Assembly: GCA_020216985.1 (NCBI GenBank)
Contig: JAIWOH010000212.1
Location: 1-10,000, forward strand
Source: Nitrospira sp.
Lineage (GTDB): Bacteria; Nitrospirota; Nitrospiria; Nitrospirales; Nitrospiraceae
DNA: 10,000 bases
Direction of reading: 5' to 3'
Under the pieces are notes generated by a model. The model did no database searches. It had not been told where the DNA came from and saw only the letters and a program-made list of their open reading frames with translations. Numbering within the stretch: the first letter of the stretch is position 1; each line of letters starts with the position of its first letter. The position numbers were made by a program, and so were the translations under genes. Shown here one piece after another: positions 1-7,666 of the stretch.

Positions 1-321
1 ATCTTCGGTCAGAGCCTTGATCTCTCGCTCGGTGATTTGGATTTCAGCCTCGGCCTTGATGCGCGCCTTATCGAGGGCTAATTGGAGATCTTTCAACTTG
101 GCCACTTGATCGGGCGTCAATCCGATGTCTTTTTCGTGTTTCAGCAGGTGGCGAATCAGATGCCCGGTTCCTCCGTGCAAGAACGATTTGCCGTATCCAC
201 TCATATTGCCGTGACCGCCGTAGCCGTAGCCCGGTTCGTTGGCCCACGATCCCGTGCCTCCGTACATCAGCATCACCGCCGCGGCGATGCAGGATACGAT
301 TCCACTCACGATCGGTTTCAT
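1..321 (-). CDS. Spy/CpxP-like LTxxQ-motif periplasmic protein (partial, 3' end beyond window)
   Basis: The open frame reads leftward from an ATG at 319-321 to the window edge, giving 107 residues with no stop. A purine-rich Shine-Dalgarno (AGGAAGGAGG, plus-strand 328-337) sits 6 bases before this ATG. Another in-frame ATG at 325-327 directly abuts that site, so 321 is the better start. Residues 4-22 form a hydrophobic signal segment ending in SWA-N, which suggests cleavage after Ala27. Next comes a Gly/Tyr/His-rich stretch (about 31-58). An LTPDQ motif at 68-72 is followed by a charged helix (KLKDLQ...AEAEIQITERE). LTxxQ plus a secreted helical body is typical of Spy/CpxP/ZraP proteins, which act as periplasmic chaperones or metal- and envelope-stress proteins. 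The gene lies 114 bases downstream of the J-protein gene on the same strand. Family membership is fairly firm; the specific role is not known. Confidence 0.8.
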   Translation of the reverse strand, partial: MKPIVSGIVSCIAAAVMLMYGGTGSWANEPGYGYGGHGNMSGYGKSFLHGGTGHLIRHLLKHEKDIGLTPDQVAKLKDLQLALDKARIKAEAEIQITEREIKALTED

Positions 322-384
322 AACCATCCTCCTTCCTCTCGAGCGATAGGGAAGACCATGTGTCCGATACGACGAGAAGCTAGA

Positions 385-405
385 TTGCCACATTAGTCGT
401 GGCAA
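385..405. repeat. 7-bp inverted repeat between J-protein and Spy-like genes
   Basis: TTGCCAC at 385-391 and GTGGCAA at 399-405 are perfect inverted copies with a 7-base spacer. The repeat lies about 60 bases before the Spy-like start codon and after the J-protein stop. The minus-strand transcript has no run of U after the stem, so it is a poor intrinsic terminator. An operator or a weak RNA hairpin are the other options. The sequence alone does not decide between them. Confidence 0.35.
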
Positions 406-435
406 CGCAAGCAAGCGTCGTGGGTCGGGACGTTC

Positions 436-1464
436 CTAATCGTGTTGGGACTTGGCGATGATCTCTGATCGAGGGTCGGGGTGGCTCTGTCGAGCGAGTT
501 GTTGGTAGAGCGTTCGCGCCTCTTCCGATATGGCACGCGGCATGATGATCTGCAGAGTCAAAAGCAAGTCGCCCTGACCGCCGGACGCCGTCGGAAGTCC
601 TTTCCCTTTGAGACGTAATTTGCTTTCCGCGGCGCTGCCCGCTGGGATTTTTACGCGCACGGGCTGAGTAAGGGTCGGAACCGTGACCTCGGCTCCCAAG
701 GCTGCTTCCCACGGCCAAACGGGAAGGACGGCGTGGAGGTCGTCGCCTTCTCGATGAAAAACTTTCCCAGGTTTGATTTTGACGTGAAGATAGAGGTCCC
801 CGCGTTTTCCGCCGTTTCCTCCAGGCCGGCCTTTTCCGGCGACGCGCATCTTCGTGCCGTCTTGGATACCGGCCGGAATTTTGACTTCGATGACCCTCGA
901 CTCCGCGCGGGCGCCGGTTCCAAAACAGGCGTGACAGATTCGCCCGCGCAAGGAGCCGCTTCCCCCGCATGTGGCGCAAGGAACCGGCTCCAACAACGAG
1001 ACTCGTTTCGTGACGCCCCAATAGACGTCCCTGAGCGATACCTCAACAGTGGTTTCGACATCTTCTCCTTGTTCGTTGAACCCTGGAGAAGGGGACTGTC
1101 GTTGCTCGCCGAATAAGTTTTCAAAGAAATCTGCAAAACCGCCGCCGAAACCGCTCTGGGTTTGACGGCTCGTGAAGCCGAAATCGTCGGACTTTGCCCT
1201 GCCTTTCGCGTGCGTTTCCGATCGACTCCATGTGGTTGACGAGCTTCGTTGATCATACTGTTTCCGTTTTTCCGGGTCGGATAACACTTCGTAGGCTTCG
1301 TTCAACTCCTTAAACTTTCTCTCCATTTCAGATTTTGCGGCGCCGGAATGAAGGTCGGGATGATACTGCCTTGCCAAACGGCGAAAGGCTTTCTTGATGT
1401 CGTCAGGGGAGGCGGCTCGCGAAAGCCCAAGAATACGGTAATAATCGCGCGTCGTAGAGCCCAT
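436..1464 (-). CDS. dnaJ: J-domain co-chaperone (DnaJ family) with a half zinc centre
   Basis: This 342-residue protein should stimulate an Hsp70 (DnaK) ATPase and deliver unfolded clients in the cytoplasm. The N-terminal J domain (about 6-71) carries HPD at 35-37. A Ser/Gly/Phe-rich linker follows (about 73-130, with [14 protein letters not shown]). The C-terminal substrate-binding domains follow (about 135-310). Canonical DnaJ has four CxxCxGxG repeats, but only two are present here: CATCGGSG at 163-170 and CHACFGTG at 177-184. It is therefore between DnaJ and the zinc-free CbpA type and is probably an accessory paralogue; the dnaJ symbol is used in the family sense. No strong Shine-Dalgarno precedes the ATG, and the start is set by the J-domain beginning at once (RDYYRILG). 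It starts 19 bases after the stop of the tRNA thiolase gene, so the two are probably cotranscribed. No dnaK or grpE lies in the window. Confidence 0.93.
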   Translation of the reverse strand: MGSTTRDYYRILGLSRAASPDDIKKAFRRLARQYHPDLHSGAAKSEMERKFKELNEAYEVLSDPEKRKQYDQRSSSTTWSRSETHAKGRAKSDDFGFTSRQTQSGFGGGFADFFENLFGEQRQSPSPGFNEQGEDVETTVEVSLRDVYWGVTKRVSLLEPVPCATCGGSGSLRGRICHACFGTGARAESRVIEVKIPAGIQDGTKMRVAGKGRPGGNGGKRGDLYLHVKIKPGKVFHREGDDLHAVLPVWPWEAALGAEVTVPTLTQPVRVKIPAGSAAESKLRLKGKGLPTASGGQGDLLLTLQIIMPRAISEEARTLYQQLARQSHPDPRSEIIAKSQHD

Positions 1465-1483
1465 CCGATACCCGTCTGGATTG

Positions 1484-2422
1484 TCAGGGCGACGTCGCCT
1501 GTTTGGCCTTTGTCATCAACTTGCAATAAGCGCAGAGTGCAGCCGTTGTCGGTTGACCGCATGCCGAGCAGGGATGAAGAAGAGCCCGGTCATTTTCCGT
1601 CATGGTCTGACTGTCGGGGACAGTCCGGCTCTGCCGCTCTAGAAACCCCCAGTAGAACGATTGTTTGGTTCCCGGCGATTCGGTTTCCAACCGATTCAAC
1701 ATATCCTTATACAGAAGCGTTCTGGCTCCCTGCGCCATGGGGCACTCATCGACAATGTACTCGATCTTGTTGAGGATGCAATAGGCGGCCAGTTCGCGTT
1801 CGGTCAAACGATACAGGGGCTTCACTTTTTTGGCGAATCCTTCCATAGAGGCGGGAAGGACCGGTCCTTGTTTATCCAGATAGTCGGTTTGCCAATGCAG
1901 GACGTTGCCCAGCAAGCGTGCCGCTTCGTCATCGAGATTGTGTCCGGTCGCCATGACGTCGTATCCATGCTCGAGCGCCAGACGATTGAATTGATAACGC
2001 TTCAGCGTTCCACACGTAGAGCAGGGAGGACGATGAACCAATTGAGCCAATTCCCGAATCCCGGCGCCCTCCTCCTTCTCAACTTTATGAATGTGCAGCT
2101 TTGCCCCTCGTGGACGAGCGACAACCTCCGTGAAACGTTGCACCTTCTCCTGCGAGCGGTCGGAATAGCCCGAAATGCCAAGATGAACATATAAGGCGTC
2201 CGCTTGATATCCGATTGTGAGCAGGATATGCCAGAGCGCCAGGCTATCTTTGCCGCCGGAGACGGCGACAAGAATACGGTCGTTTTTGGCAAACATCGCG
2301 TGCGATTTGATCGCCCGATTGACTTGATCGTGCGTGAAGCCGATGAAACACGAGCCGCAGAATGCGGCATGATGTCGGGGGATTTTAATGACGGCGTTGC
2401 TTCGGCATCTCACGCAATTCAT
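1484..2422 (-). CDS. TtuA/TtcA-family tRNA 2-thiolation enzyme
   Basis: This 312-residue protein has the full layout of the TtuA/Ncs6 branch of PP-loop ATPases, which adenylate a tRNA base and replace its oxygen with sulfur. An N-terminal zinc site uses C3, C6, C22 and C25. The ATP pyrophosphatase loop SGGKDS is at 55-60. C134/C137 (PCSTCG) and C227 (DECP) match the three cysteines that hold a [4Fe-4S] cluster in this family. A C-terminal zinc site uses C285, C288, C297 and C300. TtcA proper lacks the two flanking zinc sites, so a TtuA-like enzyme is more likely. Thermus TtuA makes 2-thio-ribothymidine at position 54; whether that is the target here cannot be told. No TtuB-like sulfur carrier is visible nearby. 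It is the first gene of the minus-strand group with the J-protein. There is no clear Shine-Dalgarno before the ATG. Confidence 0.9.
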   Translation of the reverse strand: MNCVRCRSNAVIKIPRHHAAFCGSCFIGFTHDQVNRAIKSHAMFAKNDRILVAVSGGKDSLALWHILLTIGYQADALYVHLGISGYSDRSQEKVQRFTEVVARPRGAKLHIHKVEKEEGAGIRELAQLVHRPPCSTCGTLKRYQFNRLALEHGYDVMATGHNLDDEAARLLGNVLHWQTDYLDKQGPVLPASMEGFAKKVKPLYRLTERELAAYCILNKIEYIVDECPMAQGARTLLYKDMLNRLETESPGTKQSFYWGFLERQSRTVPDSQTMTENDRALLHPCSACGQPTTAALCAYCKLMTKAKQATSP

Positions 2423-2431
2423 TGCACAGTG

Positions 2432-2460
2432 ATCTTACGGATTGCTTAATAAAGAAGCAA
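2432..2460 (-). promoter_or_regulatory. Candidate sigma70-type promoter for the tRNA thiolase gene
   Basis: On the minus strand, TTGCTT (plus 2455-2460) lies 17 bases before TAAGAT (plus 2432-2437). These match 3 and 4 of 6 consensus bases. Transcription would start within a few bases of the ATG at 2422, giving an almost leaderless message and fitting the lack of a Shine-Dalgarno. TTGCTT is also one arm of an inverted repeat with 2442-2447. The match is modest and the call is tentative. Confidence 0.35.
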
Positions 2461-2520
2461 ATCGTTTGCATGTTTATCAGCCAGACATGGCTCTTCTTTT
2501 AGGGGAAGGTTTTCCGACCG

Positions 2521-2628
2521 ATGAAGATCTGTTATGCTGCGACCATGTGCGATGGAGAGAAGGGCGTTCGAGAGGCTTCGCCACAAAGCAGACCTGTAAG
2601 TTTACATAATCAATCTTATCAGACATGA
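2521..2628 (+). CDS. Possible 35-residue leader ORF upstream of the TrkA-C gene
   Basis: An ATG at 2521 opens a 35-codon frame whose TGA (2626-2628) overlaps the ATG of the TrkA-C gene (2625) in an ATGA junction. AGGGGAAGG at 2501-2509 could serve as its ribosome site at a rather long 11-base spacing. A second in-frame ATG is at 2545. The downstream gene has no Shine-Dalgarno of its own, so reinitiation after this ORF would explain how it is translated. The peptide resembles nothing I recognise, and chance is a real alternative. Confidence 0.25.
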   Translation: MKICYAATMCDGEKGVREASPQSRPVSLHNQSYQT

Positions 2629-3242
2629 CATTTGAGATTGTCGATCGTATCCGCAAAGAACTCTTTATTACCGGCAGCGCTCTGTACGAAATCGTTCTCG
2701 CCGTTTCAGAACGTGTCAATCGCAAGATTCAGATTATTCGCCTTCATTGGCAGGCCTCGACTTTTCTTCATCGAATCGATGGGGTCGTCATGGAAACAGG
2801 TCGGCAGTTGGCCGATCATCTGACTCGTTCCCGCTTCACAAATGGAGAACACTCCGTTCTTGCAGCCATGGACGCCATACTGACCCGTTCAATGAGCCAG
2901 GTTCAAGGTCTCAAGCAAGCTTTATTGCAGATCGACACCAAAATTCGCGACTTAAAACTTGAAGCTGTTCATGAAGATTTGCTCAAAATGCAACAAGATT
3001 TAAGCGTTCGATCGGCAAGAATCCAACGACTGACCGTTACTCACCGTGCTGTAGCGGTCGGCCGATCCATTCGTGAATTGCCTCGTTCATCGTCTGTCCA
3101 TCTTGTTGTCGTGATGCGCGGGGCATTTCTCTTGGCGCCGTCGGAAGATGTGGTGTTTCAACCTGATGATGTCGTCGTGTTGATCGGTCCGGAGTCCGAA
3201 CTGTCTTCGTGTGTGACATGGTTCACAAGTCAGCGGTCGTAA
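2625..3242 (+). CDS. TrkA-C (RCK_C) domain protein with an uncharacterised helical N-terminal half
   Basis: This is a soluble protein of 205 residues with no signal peptide or membrane segment. The last 65 or so residues fit a TrkA-C/RCK_C fold: AVGRSIRELPRSS, a hydrophobic strand (VHLVVVMRG), a PSEDVVFQPDDVVVLIGP block and a short terminal helix. TrkA-C domains bind small ligands and regulate K+ channels and transporters. The first 135 residues are predominantly helical with coiled-coil-like heptads (LKQALLQIDTKIRDLKLEAVHEDLLKMQQDL), and I cannot assign them to a family. There is no Rossmann-type RCK_N domain and no channel or transporter gene next to it. An in-frame stop at 2607-2609 rules out a much longer N-terminus, so ATG 2625 is the likely start despite no Shine-Dalgarno. 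It could act as a regulatory subunit for a partner encoded elsewhere. The domain call is good; the function is unknown. Confidence 0.8.
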   Translation: MTFEIVDRIRKELFITGSALYEIVLAVSERVNRKIQIIRLHWQASTFLHRIDGVVMETGRQLADHLTRSRFTNGEHSVLAAMDAILTRSMSQVQGLKQALLQIDTKIRDLKLEAVHEDLLKMQQDLSVRSARIQRLTVTHRAVAVGRSIRELPRSSSVHLVVVMRGAFLLAPSEDVVFQPDDVVVLIGPESELSSCVTWFTSQRS

Positions 3243-3341
3243 ACACTTTGCTTGCTCAAGCGACTAGAGCTCTATGCCCGCATAGCGGCCTTAATTTTCC
3301 TCCGGAAATGTGCGACGATATAAAAATGGAGACATAATCTC

Positions 3342-4727
3342 ATGATTAGACTGTTAGCAATTGCCTTCCTGACGACTGTAACAGGGCTGCCTTTTGTGAA
3401 CTGTGCCTTTGCAGAACAAGTGGTCGCCGGTACGTCACGAACCGAACTGCCCGGCATTCGTCTGCTCGAAGAAATCCAAACCGTCATTACCAATCTGGCG
3501 GAAGAAGTGAAACCTTCGGTTGTCAATCTTTTCCCGGTCCCCGCCGGCGGGCGTCCGCGTGATGGAGTGAAGACGCCGACTCCGAATGGGCCGGGATCGG
3601 GGTCTGGCTTTGTTGTCGATAGCGACGGACACATCATTACGAATCACCATGTGATCGGCGATGCCGTTGAAGTCGAGGTTCGGTTCGCGGACAAAAGCAA
3701 ACTGATCGCCCAGGTGATCGGCAGAGATCCGGACACGGATTTGGCTCTTCTCAAGGTCACGACGGACCGGCCGCTGCCCAGCGCTCGATTCGGTGATTCT
3801 TCTTCCGTCAAAGTCGGGCAATGGGTCCTTGCCGTGGGAAATCCGTTCGGCCTTGACCGCACGGTCACGTTGGGGGTCGTGAGCGGCATAGGGCGGGAAA
3901 ATATCAATTTATCGCGATACGAAAATTTCATTCAAACCGATGCGTCGATCAATCCCGGTAATTCCGGAGGGCCTCTTTTCAATCTTCACGGCGAGGTCAT
4001 CGGCATCAACACGGCGATCATCAACTTCGCTCAAGGCATCGGTTTTGCCATTCCGTCGAACATGGCGAAACAGATCATCGAGCAGCTTCAGGCCAAAGGA
4101 AAAGTCGAGCGTGGATGGCTTGGAATCGGCATTCAACCTCTGACGCCGGAGTTGGCGAAGCAATTCGGCGTATCCGAACACGAGGGAGTGCTGGTCAATG
4201 AAGTATTTGACGGCGATCCCGCATCCGTCGCGGGCATGAAACCGGGCGATATCATCATCAGTCTCAATGGGATCGTGGTGGATTCGCCCAATCGCCTCTC
4301 TAGATTGATCGGCACGCTCTCTCCGGGCAGCACCGCAAAAATCGAGGTGGTCCGAGACCTGGCGCGCATCGTTCTGAACGTTCCCTTGACCGCGAAGCGC
4401 GACGGTCCCGTGGCCGCCGCTTTGCCTCAAACCAAGAAAGAGGGCAGACTCGGGCTGGGTGTCCAAGACTTGACGCCGGCGTTGGCGGAGAAGTTCAACC
4501 TGAAGGAGACCCAGGGCGTCCTGATCGCCCAGGTGGAAAGCGGCGGCCTTGCTCACGCCGAGGGCTTACGCGAAGGCGATTTGATCAAGGAGATCAACCG
4601 CCTCGCGGTGTTGACCGCACAAGATTTTAACGAGGCGCTTGGTCGGATTCGTCGCGGGGACTCGGTCCTCCTCCGCGTCTTGCGCGAAGGGCAAGCGTTC
4701 TACGTGGTGCTCAAAGTGACCGACTAA
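3342..4727 (+). CDS. degP: Do/DegP-type periplasmic serine endoprotease, two PDZ domains
   Basis: This 461-residue protease degrades, and may refold, damaged proteins in the periplasm. A signal peptide occupies residues 1-25, with a hydrophobic core and an AFA-EQ cleavage site. The trypsin-like domain (about 40-250) has a complete triad: His103 in TNHHV, Asp133 in DTDLALLK and Ser208 in GNSGGP. Two PDZ domains follow, about 258-350 (binding loop WLGIGIQ) and 367-458 (binding loop RLGLGVQ). They are clearly similar to each other: both open with an LGxGxQxLTPxLA pattern. Length and order match DegP/DegQ/MucD. GGAGA at 3328-3332 precedes the ATG by 9 bases, a good ribosome site. It starts about 100 bases after the TrkA-C gene on the same strand and converges with the EF-G-like gene. 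The 61-base gap to that gene shows no convincing terminator. Confidence 0.97.
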   Translation: MIRLLAIAFLTTVTGLPFVNCAFAEQVVAGTSRTELPGIRLLEEIQTVITNLAEEVKPSVVNLFPVPAGGRPRDGVKTPTPNGPGSGSGFVVDSDGHIITNHHVIGDAVEVEVRFADKSKLIAQVIGRDPDTDLALLKVTTDRPLPSARFGDSSSVKVGQWVLAVGNPFGLDRTVTLGVVSGIGRENINLSRYENFIQTDASINPGNSGGPLFNLHGEVIGINTAIINFAQGIGFAIPSNMAKQIIEQLQAKGKVERGWLGIGIQPLTPELAKQFGVSEHEGVLVNEVFDGDPASVAGMKPGDIIISLNGIVVDSPNRLSRLIGTLSPGSTAKIEVVRDLARIVLNVPLTAKRDGPVAAALPQTKKEGRLGLGVQDLTPALAEKFNLKETQGVLIAQVESGGLAHAEGLREGDLIKEINRLAVLTAQDFNEALGRIRRGDSVLLRVLREGQAFYVVLKVTD

Positions 4728-4788
4728 AAACGGCCCCGCAAAGCGAAAGAGCCTTGTTCTCAATTCACTCCACTCTTCTCGGCTCCAC

Positions 4789-6891
4789 TCACACAGAAAC
4801 CGCGGCGTGCCGCTCCGCTTTGTGCTGCTCGACGATTCTGGCGACCGATTCGCTGGGAACTTCCTCGTATCCGGAAAATTCCATCATGTAGGTTCCGCGC
4901 CCGCCGGTTAGATTGTTGAGCGTTGTTGTGTAGGTGAGCAGCTCGGCGAGCGGTACGAGCGCGTGAATTCGTTCGACCTGAGCATCCGCATTGACGGACT
5001 GAATGCGGCCTCGCCTCCCGCTTAAGTCACCCATTACGGCTCCAACGGCGTCCGCCGGGGTTTCGATCTCGACGGCCATGATTGGTTCGAGCAACGCCGG
5101 GCGGGCGGTTTCCATGGCTTTTTTAAAGGCCATGGCACCTGCGATTTTAAACGACAGCTCGGAGGAATCCACGACATGATAGGACCCGTCATAGACGGCC
5201 ACGTGAATGTCGACGACGGGAAATCCTCCCAAGACCCCTTCGTGCATCGCCTCGATCACCCCCTTTTCAACTGCGGGGATGAAGTTTCGGGGAATGACCC
5301 CGCCGACGATTCGATTCTCGAACGTAAATCCCCTGCCGCGCGGCAAGGGAGCCACCTCAAGCCAACAGTCTCCGTATTGCCCGTGGCCTCCGGTTTGTTT
5401 TTTATATTTGCCCTGCGCCTGAGACACTGCGCGGACGGTCTCACGGTACGGAATTTTCGGCATGTGCAGCGAAACGTCGGCGCCGAGTTTTCTGTGAAGT
5501 TTCTCCAACGTCAAGTCGATATGGAGCTGGCCCAGCCCGCTCAGCACCATTTCTTTGGTTTCCGTGTTGCGCGTAAATTCCAATGTGGGGTCTTCTTCGA
5601 TGAGCTTATGAAGACCAAGGCCCACTTTTTCGATTTCCGTCTTTGACTTGGCTTCGATGGCGTACGAGAGGACCGGCCTCGGCAATCCGAGGTCGGGATA
5701 CCGCACGGAATCCTTTTCGTGGCAGAGGGTATCGCCCGTATGCGTATCGTGCAACTTTCCGACGGCGATAATTTCTCCCGCCTTGGCCGATCCGACCATC
5801 GTGTGCTGTTTCCCCATAAGGGTATAGAAATGCCCTAATTTCTCGCGCGATCGTCTCGAGGCATTCCACACGGTCGAGTCGGCCTGAACGGATCCTGAAA
5901 AGACGCGGCAATAGGACAGTCGCCCCACGAAGGGGTCGATCAGGGTTTTAAATACCAAGGCTGAAAACGGCTCCCGCTCGTCTCCCTTCCACGTGCAAGG
6001 TTGGCCCGTGTCGGGATGTGTGCCGGGTAATGGGTGAGCCGTCCCTCGGTCGGTGGGTGACGGCAATAATGTCACGATCGCGTTCAGCAGGGGCCAGATG
6101 CCGACTGTTTGTAACGCTGAGCCGGTATAGAGGGGAACCAGACGCCGGGTCAAGACACCGGAACGTAGTCCAGAGAGAAGGGTGTCTTGAGACAGATCTT
6201 CTTGGGCGAGATATGTTTCAAGAAGGGTTTCGTCGCTCTCCGCAACCGTTTCGACGAGTTGCCCACGTTTTTCTTTGAGGATTGGTTCCAACGTGGGTGG
6301 GATCGGGATGAGCTGAGGCTTTGCGGTCTGAGGAGTCGAGCGAACCAATAATCCGCTGAGAAGGTCGATGACTCCTTCAAGCTTAGGACCAACTCCGACC
6401 GGCACGACCATGGGAATCGGTTGACAATGAAGTTGCGTACGGCAAGCCTGCAAGGCCGGATCAATCGACGCCCCTTCATGATCCAATCCATTCACAAATA
6501 ACAGGCAGGGAAGAGCAAGTTCTTCGATTCGTCTCCAGAGACGCGCCAATTCCGTCCGAACGGCGCCTTGGCTGTCAAGGACAATGATCACCGCATCAAC
6601 GGCCTGCAACGCAGCGAGAGGTTCGCCGATCAAACTAAGGGCCCCGGGAGTGTCCAGGAGTGTGACCTTGGTGTGACTCCAGGAGAAGCGGAGCACGCTA
6701 GTGCTGATGGAGCAGCGATGGCGGAGTTCCTCCGGCTCGAAGTCGGAAACGGTTGTTCCTTCTGCAACCGATCCGAGGGTGGGAATGGCGCCTCCGACAA
6801 ACAGGAGCGCCTCACTGAGGGACGTCTTCCCCGTGCCGGCATTGGACACAATGGCGACATTTCTGATGGGCACTGCACGGATGTCTTCCAT
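4789..6891 (-). CDS. fusA: Elongation factor G-like translation GTPase (EF-G paralogue)
   Basis: This 700-residue protein has the five-domain EF-G plan: G domain (about 8-280), domain II (about 307-395), III (404-478, with SGLGQLHID), IV (480-600) and V (602-690). The frame stays open to 7005, but AGAGGAGGG at 6898-6906 lies 6 bases before the ATG at 6889-6891. The extra upstream residues would run into radC, so 6891 is chosen. The P-loop NAGTGKTS is at 17-24. G3 reads DTPGA (80-84), where EF-G proper has DTPGH, so the usual catalytic histidine is absent. G4 reads NGLD (134-137) instead of NKxD. Domain IV keeps YHVVDSSE (571-578), the ribosome-contacting tip, with its histidine. This fits the EF-G-2/EF-G-like branch, not the housekeeping fusA, which normally sits with rpsL-rpsG-tuf. 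Whether it translocates is unknown. It starts 70 bases after the radC stop and is probably cotranscribed with it. Confidence 0.93.
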   Translation of the reverse strand: MEDIRAVPIRNVAIVSNAGTGKTSLSEALLFVGGAIPTLGSVAEGTTVSDFEPEELRHRCSISTSVLRFSWSHTKVTLLDTPGALSLIGEPLAALQAVDAVIIVLDSQGAVRTELARLWRRIEELALPCLLFVNGLDHEGASIDPALQACRTQLHCQPIPMVVPVGVGPKLEGVIDLLSGLLVRSTPQTAKPQLIPIPPTLEPILKEKRGQLVETVAESDETLLETYLAQEDLSQDTLLSGLRSGVLTRRLVPLYTGSALQTVGIWPLLNAIVTLLPSPTDRGTAHPLPGTHPDTGQPCTWKGDEREPFSALVFKTLIDPFVGRLSYCRVFSGSVQADSTVWNASRRSREKLGHFYTLMGKQHTMVGSAKAGEIIAVGKLHDTHTGDTLCHEKDSVRYPDLGLPRPVLSYAIEAKSKTEIEKVGLGLHKLIEEDPTLEFTRNTETKEMVLSGLGQLHIDLTLEKLHRKLGADVSLHMPKIPYRETVRAVSQAQGKYKKQTGGHGQYGDCWLEVAPLPRGRGFTFENRIVGGVIPRNFIPAVEKGVIEAMHEGVLGGFPVVDIHVAVYDGSYHVVDSSELSFKIAGAMAFKKAMETARPALLEPIMAVEIETPADAVGAVMGDLSGRRGRIQSVNADAQVERIHALVPLAELLTYTTTLNNLTGGRGTYMMEFSGYEEVPSESVARIVEQHKAERHAAVSV

Positions 6892-6961
6892 AGCCTGCCC
6901 TCCTCTACGAATAAAGAAGTGGAAAGATGGTGCTGGCTGGTGCGATCCTCCTTGTTTTGTC

Positions 6962-7666
6962 TTATTCCCAGGCGGCCGTCTTCGTGAGCCACCCTTCATC
7001 CGCAAAACTCATGTAGCGTCCGTCTCCGATGATCACGTGATCAAGTACGGAGATCCCAAGCAATCTGCCGGCGGCCACCAAACGATCCGTCAGCCGGCGA
7101 TCTTCCTGGCTTGGAGTCGGGTCGCCGCTGGGGTGATTATGCAAAAAAATGACACCGGCGGCCGATTCGCGTATGGCCGATGCAAACACTTCCCGAGGAT
7201 GAACGATGCTGAGCGTCAGGCTCCCTTCCGAGATCGTGGTTTCTTTGATGACCGCGTTCTTGGCATCGAGCAGTACAACTTTGAACAGCTCCTGTTTTCG
7301 ATCGCGAAGGACGGGATAAAAGTGGCGAAAAAGATCGGCGCTTGATGAGATGCGCATGCCCGTTGAGAGAGGTGTTGCCAGAGACCTCCGTCCCAATTCC
7401 AACGCCGCTTTGAGCTGCGCTGCCTTAGCTGGCCCCACCCCTTCGACTGAGCATAGTTCCTCCACACCGGATTTGACCAAGCCGCTAAGACCTCCGACGT
7501 GACATAAAAGTTCCATCGCCACCTGCACGGCTGATGAATCGCGCCTCCCCGTTCGCAGCAAGATAGCGAGCAATTGAGCATCGGAGAGGGCTTCAGGCCC
7601 TTTGCTCAGAAGCCGTTCACGAGGTCGCTCGCTTTCAGGCCAATAGGGAATTCCCTTGGCCGCCAT
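6962..7666 (-). CDS. radC: RadC family JAMM/MPN-domain protein
   Basis: The protein has 234 residues, the usual RadC length. The N-terminal part (about 10-95) begins with the RPRERL...LSDAQLLAILLRTG signature and contains a helix-hairpin-helix segment (CSVEGVGPAKA, 72-82). The C-terminal MPN domain (about 105-225) carries a complete JAMM metal site: Glu126, His176 and His178 in HNHPSGD, Ser186 and Asp189. The family is named for a supposed DNA-repair role that was later questioned in E. coli. The fold predicts a zinc metalloprotease or a DNA-processing helper, and no substrate is established. AGAGGTGG lies 3-4 bases before the ATG and fixes the start. It is upstream of, and probably cotranscribed with, the EF-G-like gene. 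It diverges from the small zinc-ribbon gene across a 195-base AT-rich gap. Confidence 0.96.
   Translation of the reverse strand: MAAKGIPYWPESERPRERLLSKGPEALSDAQLLAILLRTGRRDSSAVQVAMELLCHVGGLSGLVKSGVEELCSVEGVGPAKAAQLKAALELGRRSLATPLSTGMRISSSADLFRHFYPVLRDRKQELFKVVLLDAKNAVIKETTISEGSLTLSIVHPREVFASAIRESAAGVIFLHNHPSGDPTPSQEDRRLTDRLVAAGRLLGISVLDHVIIGDGRYMSFADEGWLTKTAAWE

Noticed and set aside
380..1256. Long alternative open frames on both strands across the J-protein gene, including 213- and 201-codon minus-strand frames.
   Set aside because: They are Arg/Ser/Pro-rich with no domain signatures and lie wholly within the J-protein gene, which has clear motifs; they are frame shadows.
2480..2500. AGCCA-GACA-TGGCT stem followed by CTTCTTTT, resembling a plus-strand terminator.
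   Set aside because: No plus-strand gene ends upstream of it and the stem is only 5 bp, so there is nothing obvious for it to terminate.
3278..3288. CCGC-ATA-GCGG hairpin followed by an AT-rich stretch, as a terminator after the TrkA-C gene.
   Set aside because: The stem is only 4 bp with a 3-base loop and the T-tract is interrupted; too weak to call.
4728..4788. Bidirectional terminator between the convergent protease and EF-G-like genes.
   Set aside because: The 61 bases contain only a weak, widely spaced GAGCC/GGCTC pair and no stem followed by a T-run on either strand.
6892..7005. N-terminal extension of the EF-G-like protein up to an ATG at 7005.
   Set aside because: The extension overlaps the end of radC, is low-complexity and basic, and a strong ribosome site sits exactly before the ATG at 6891.
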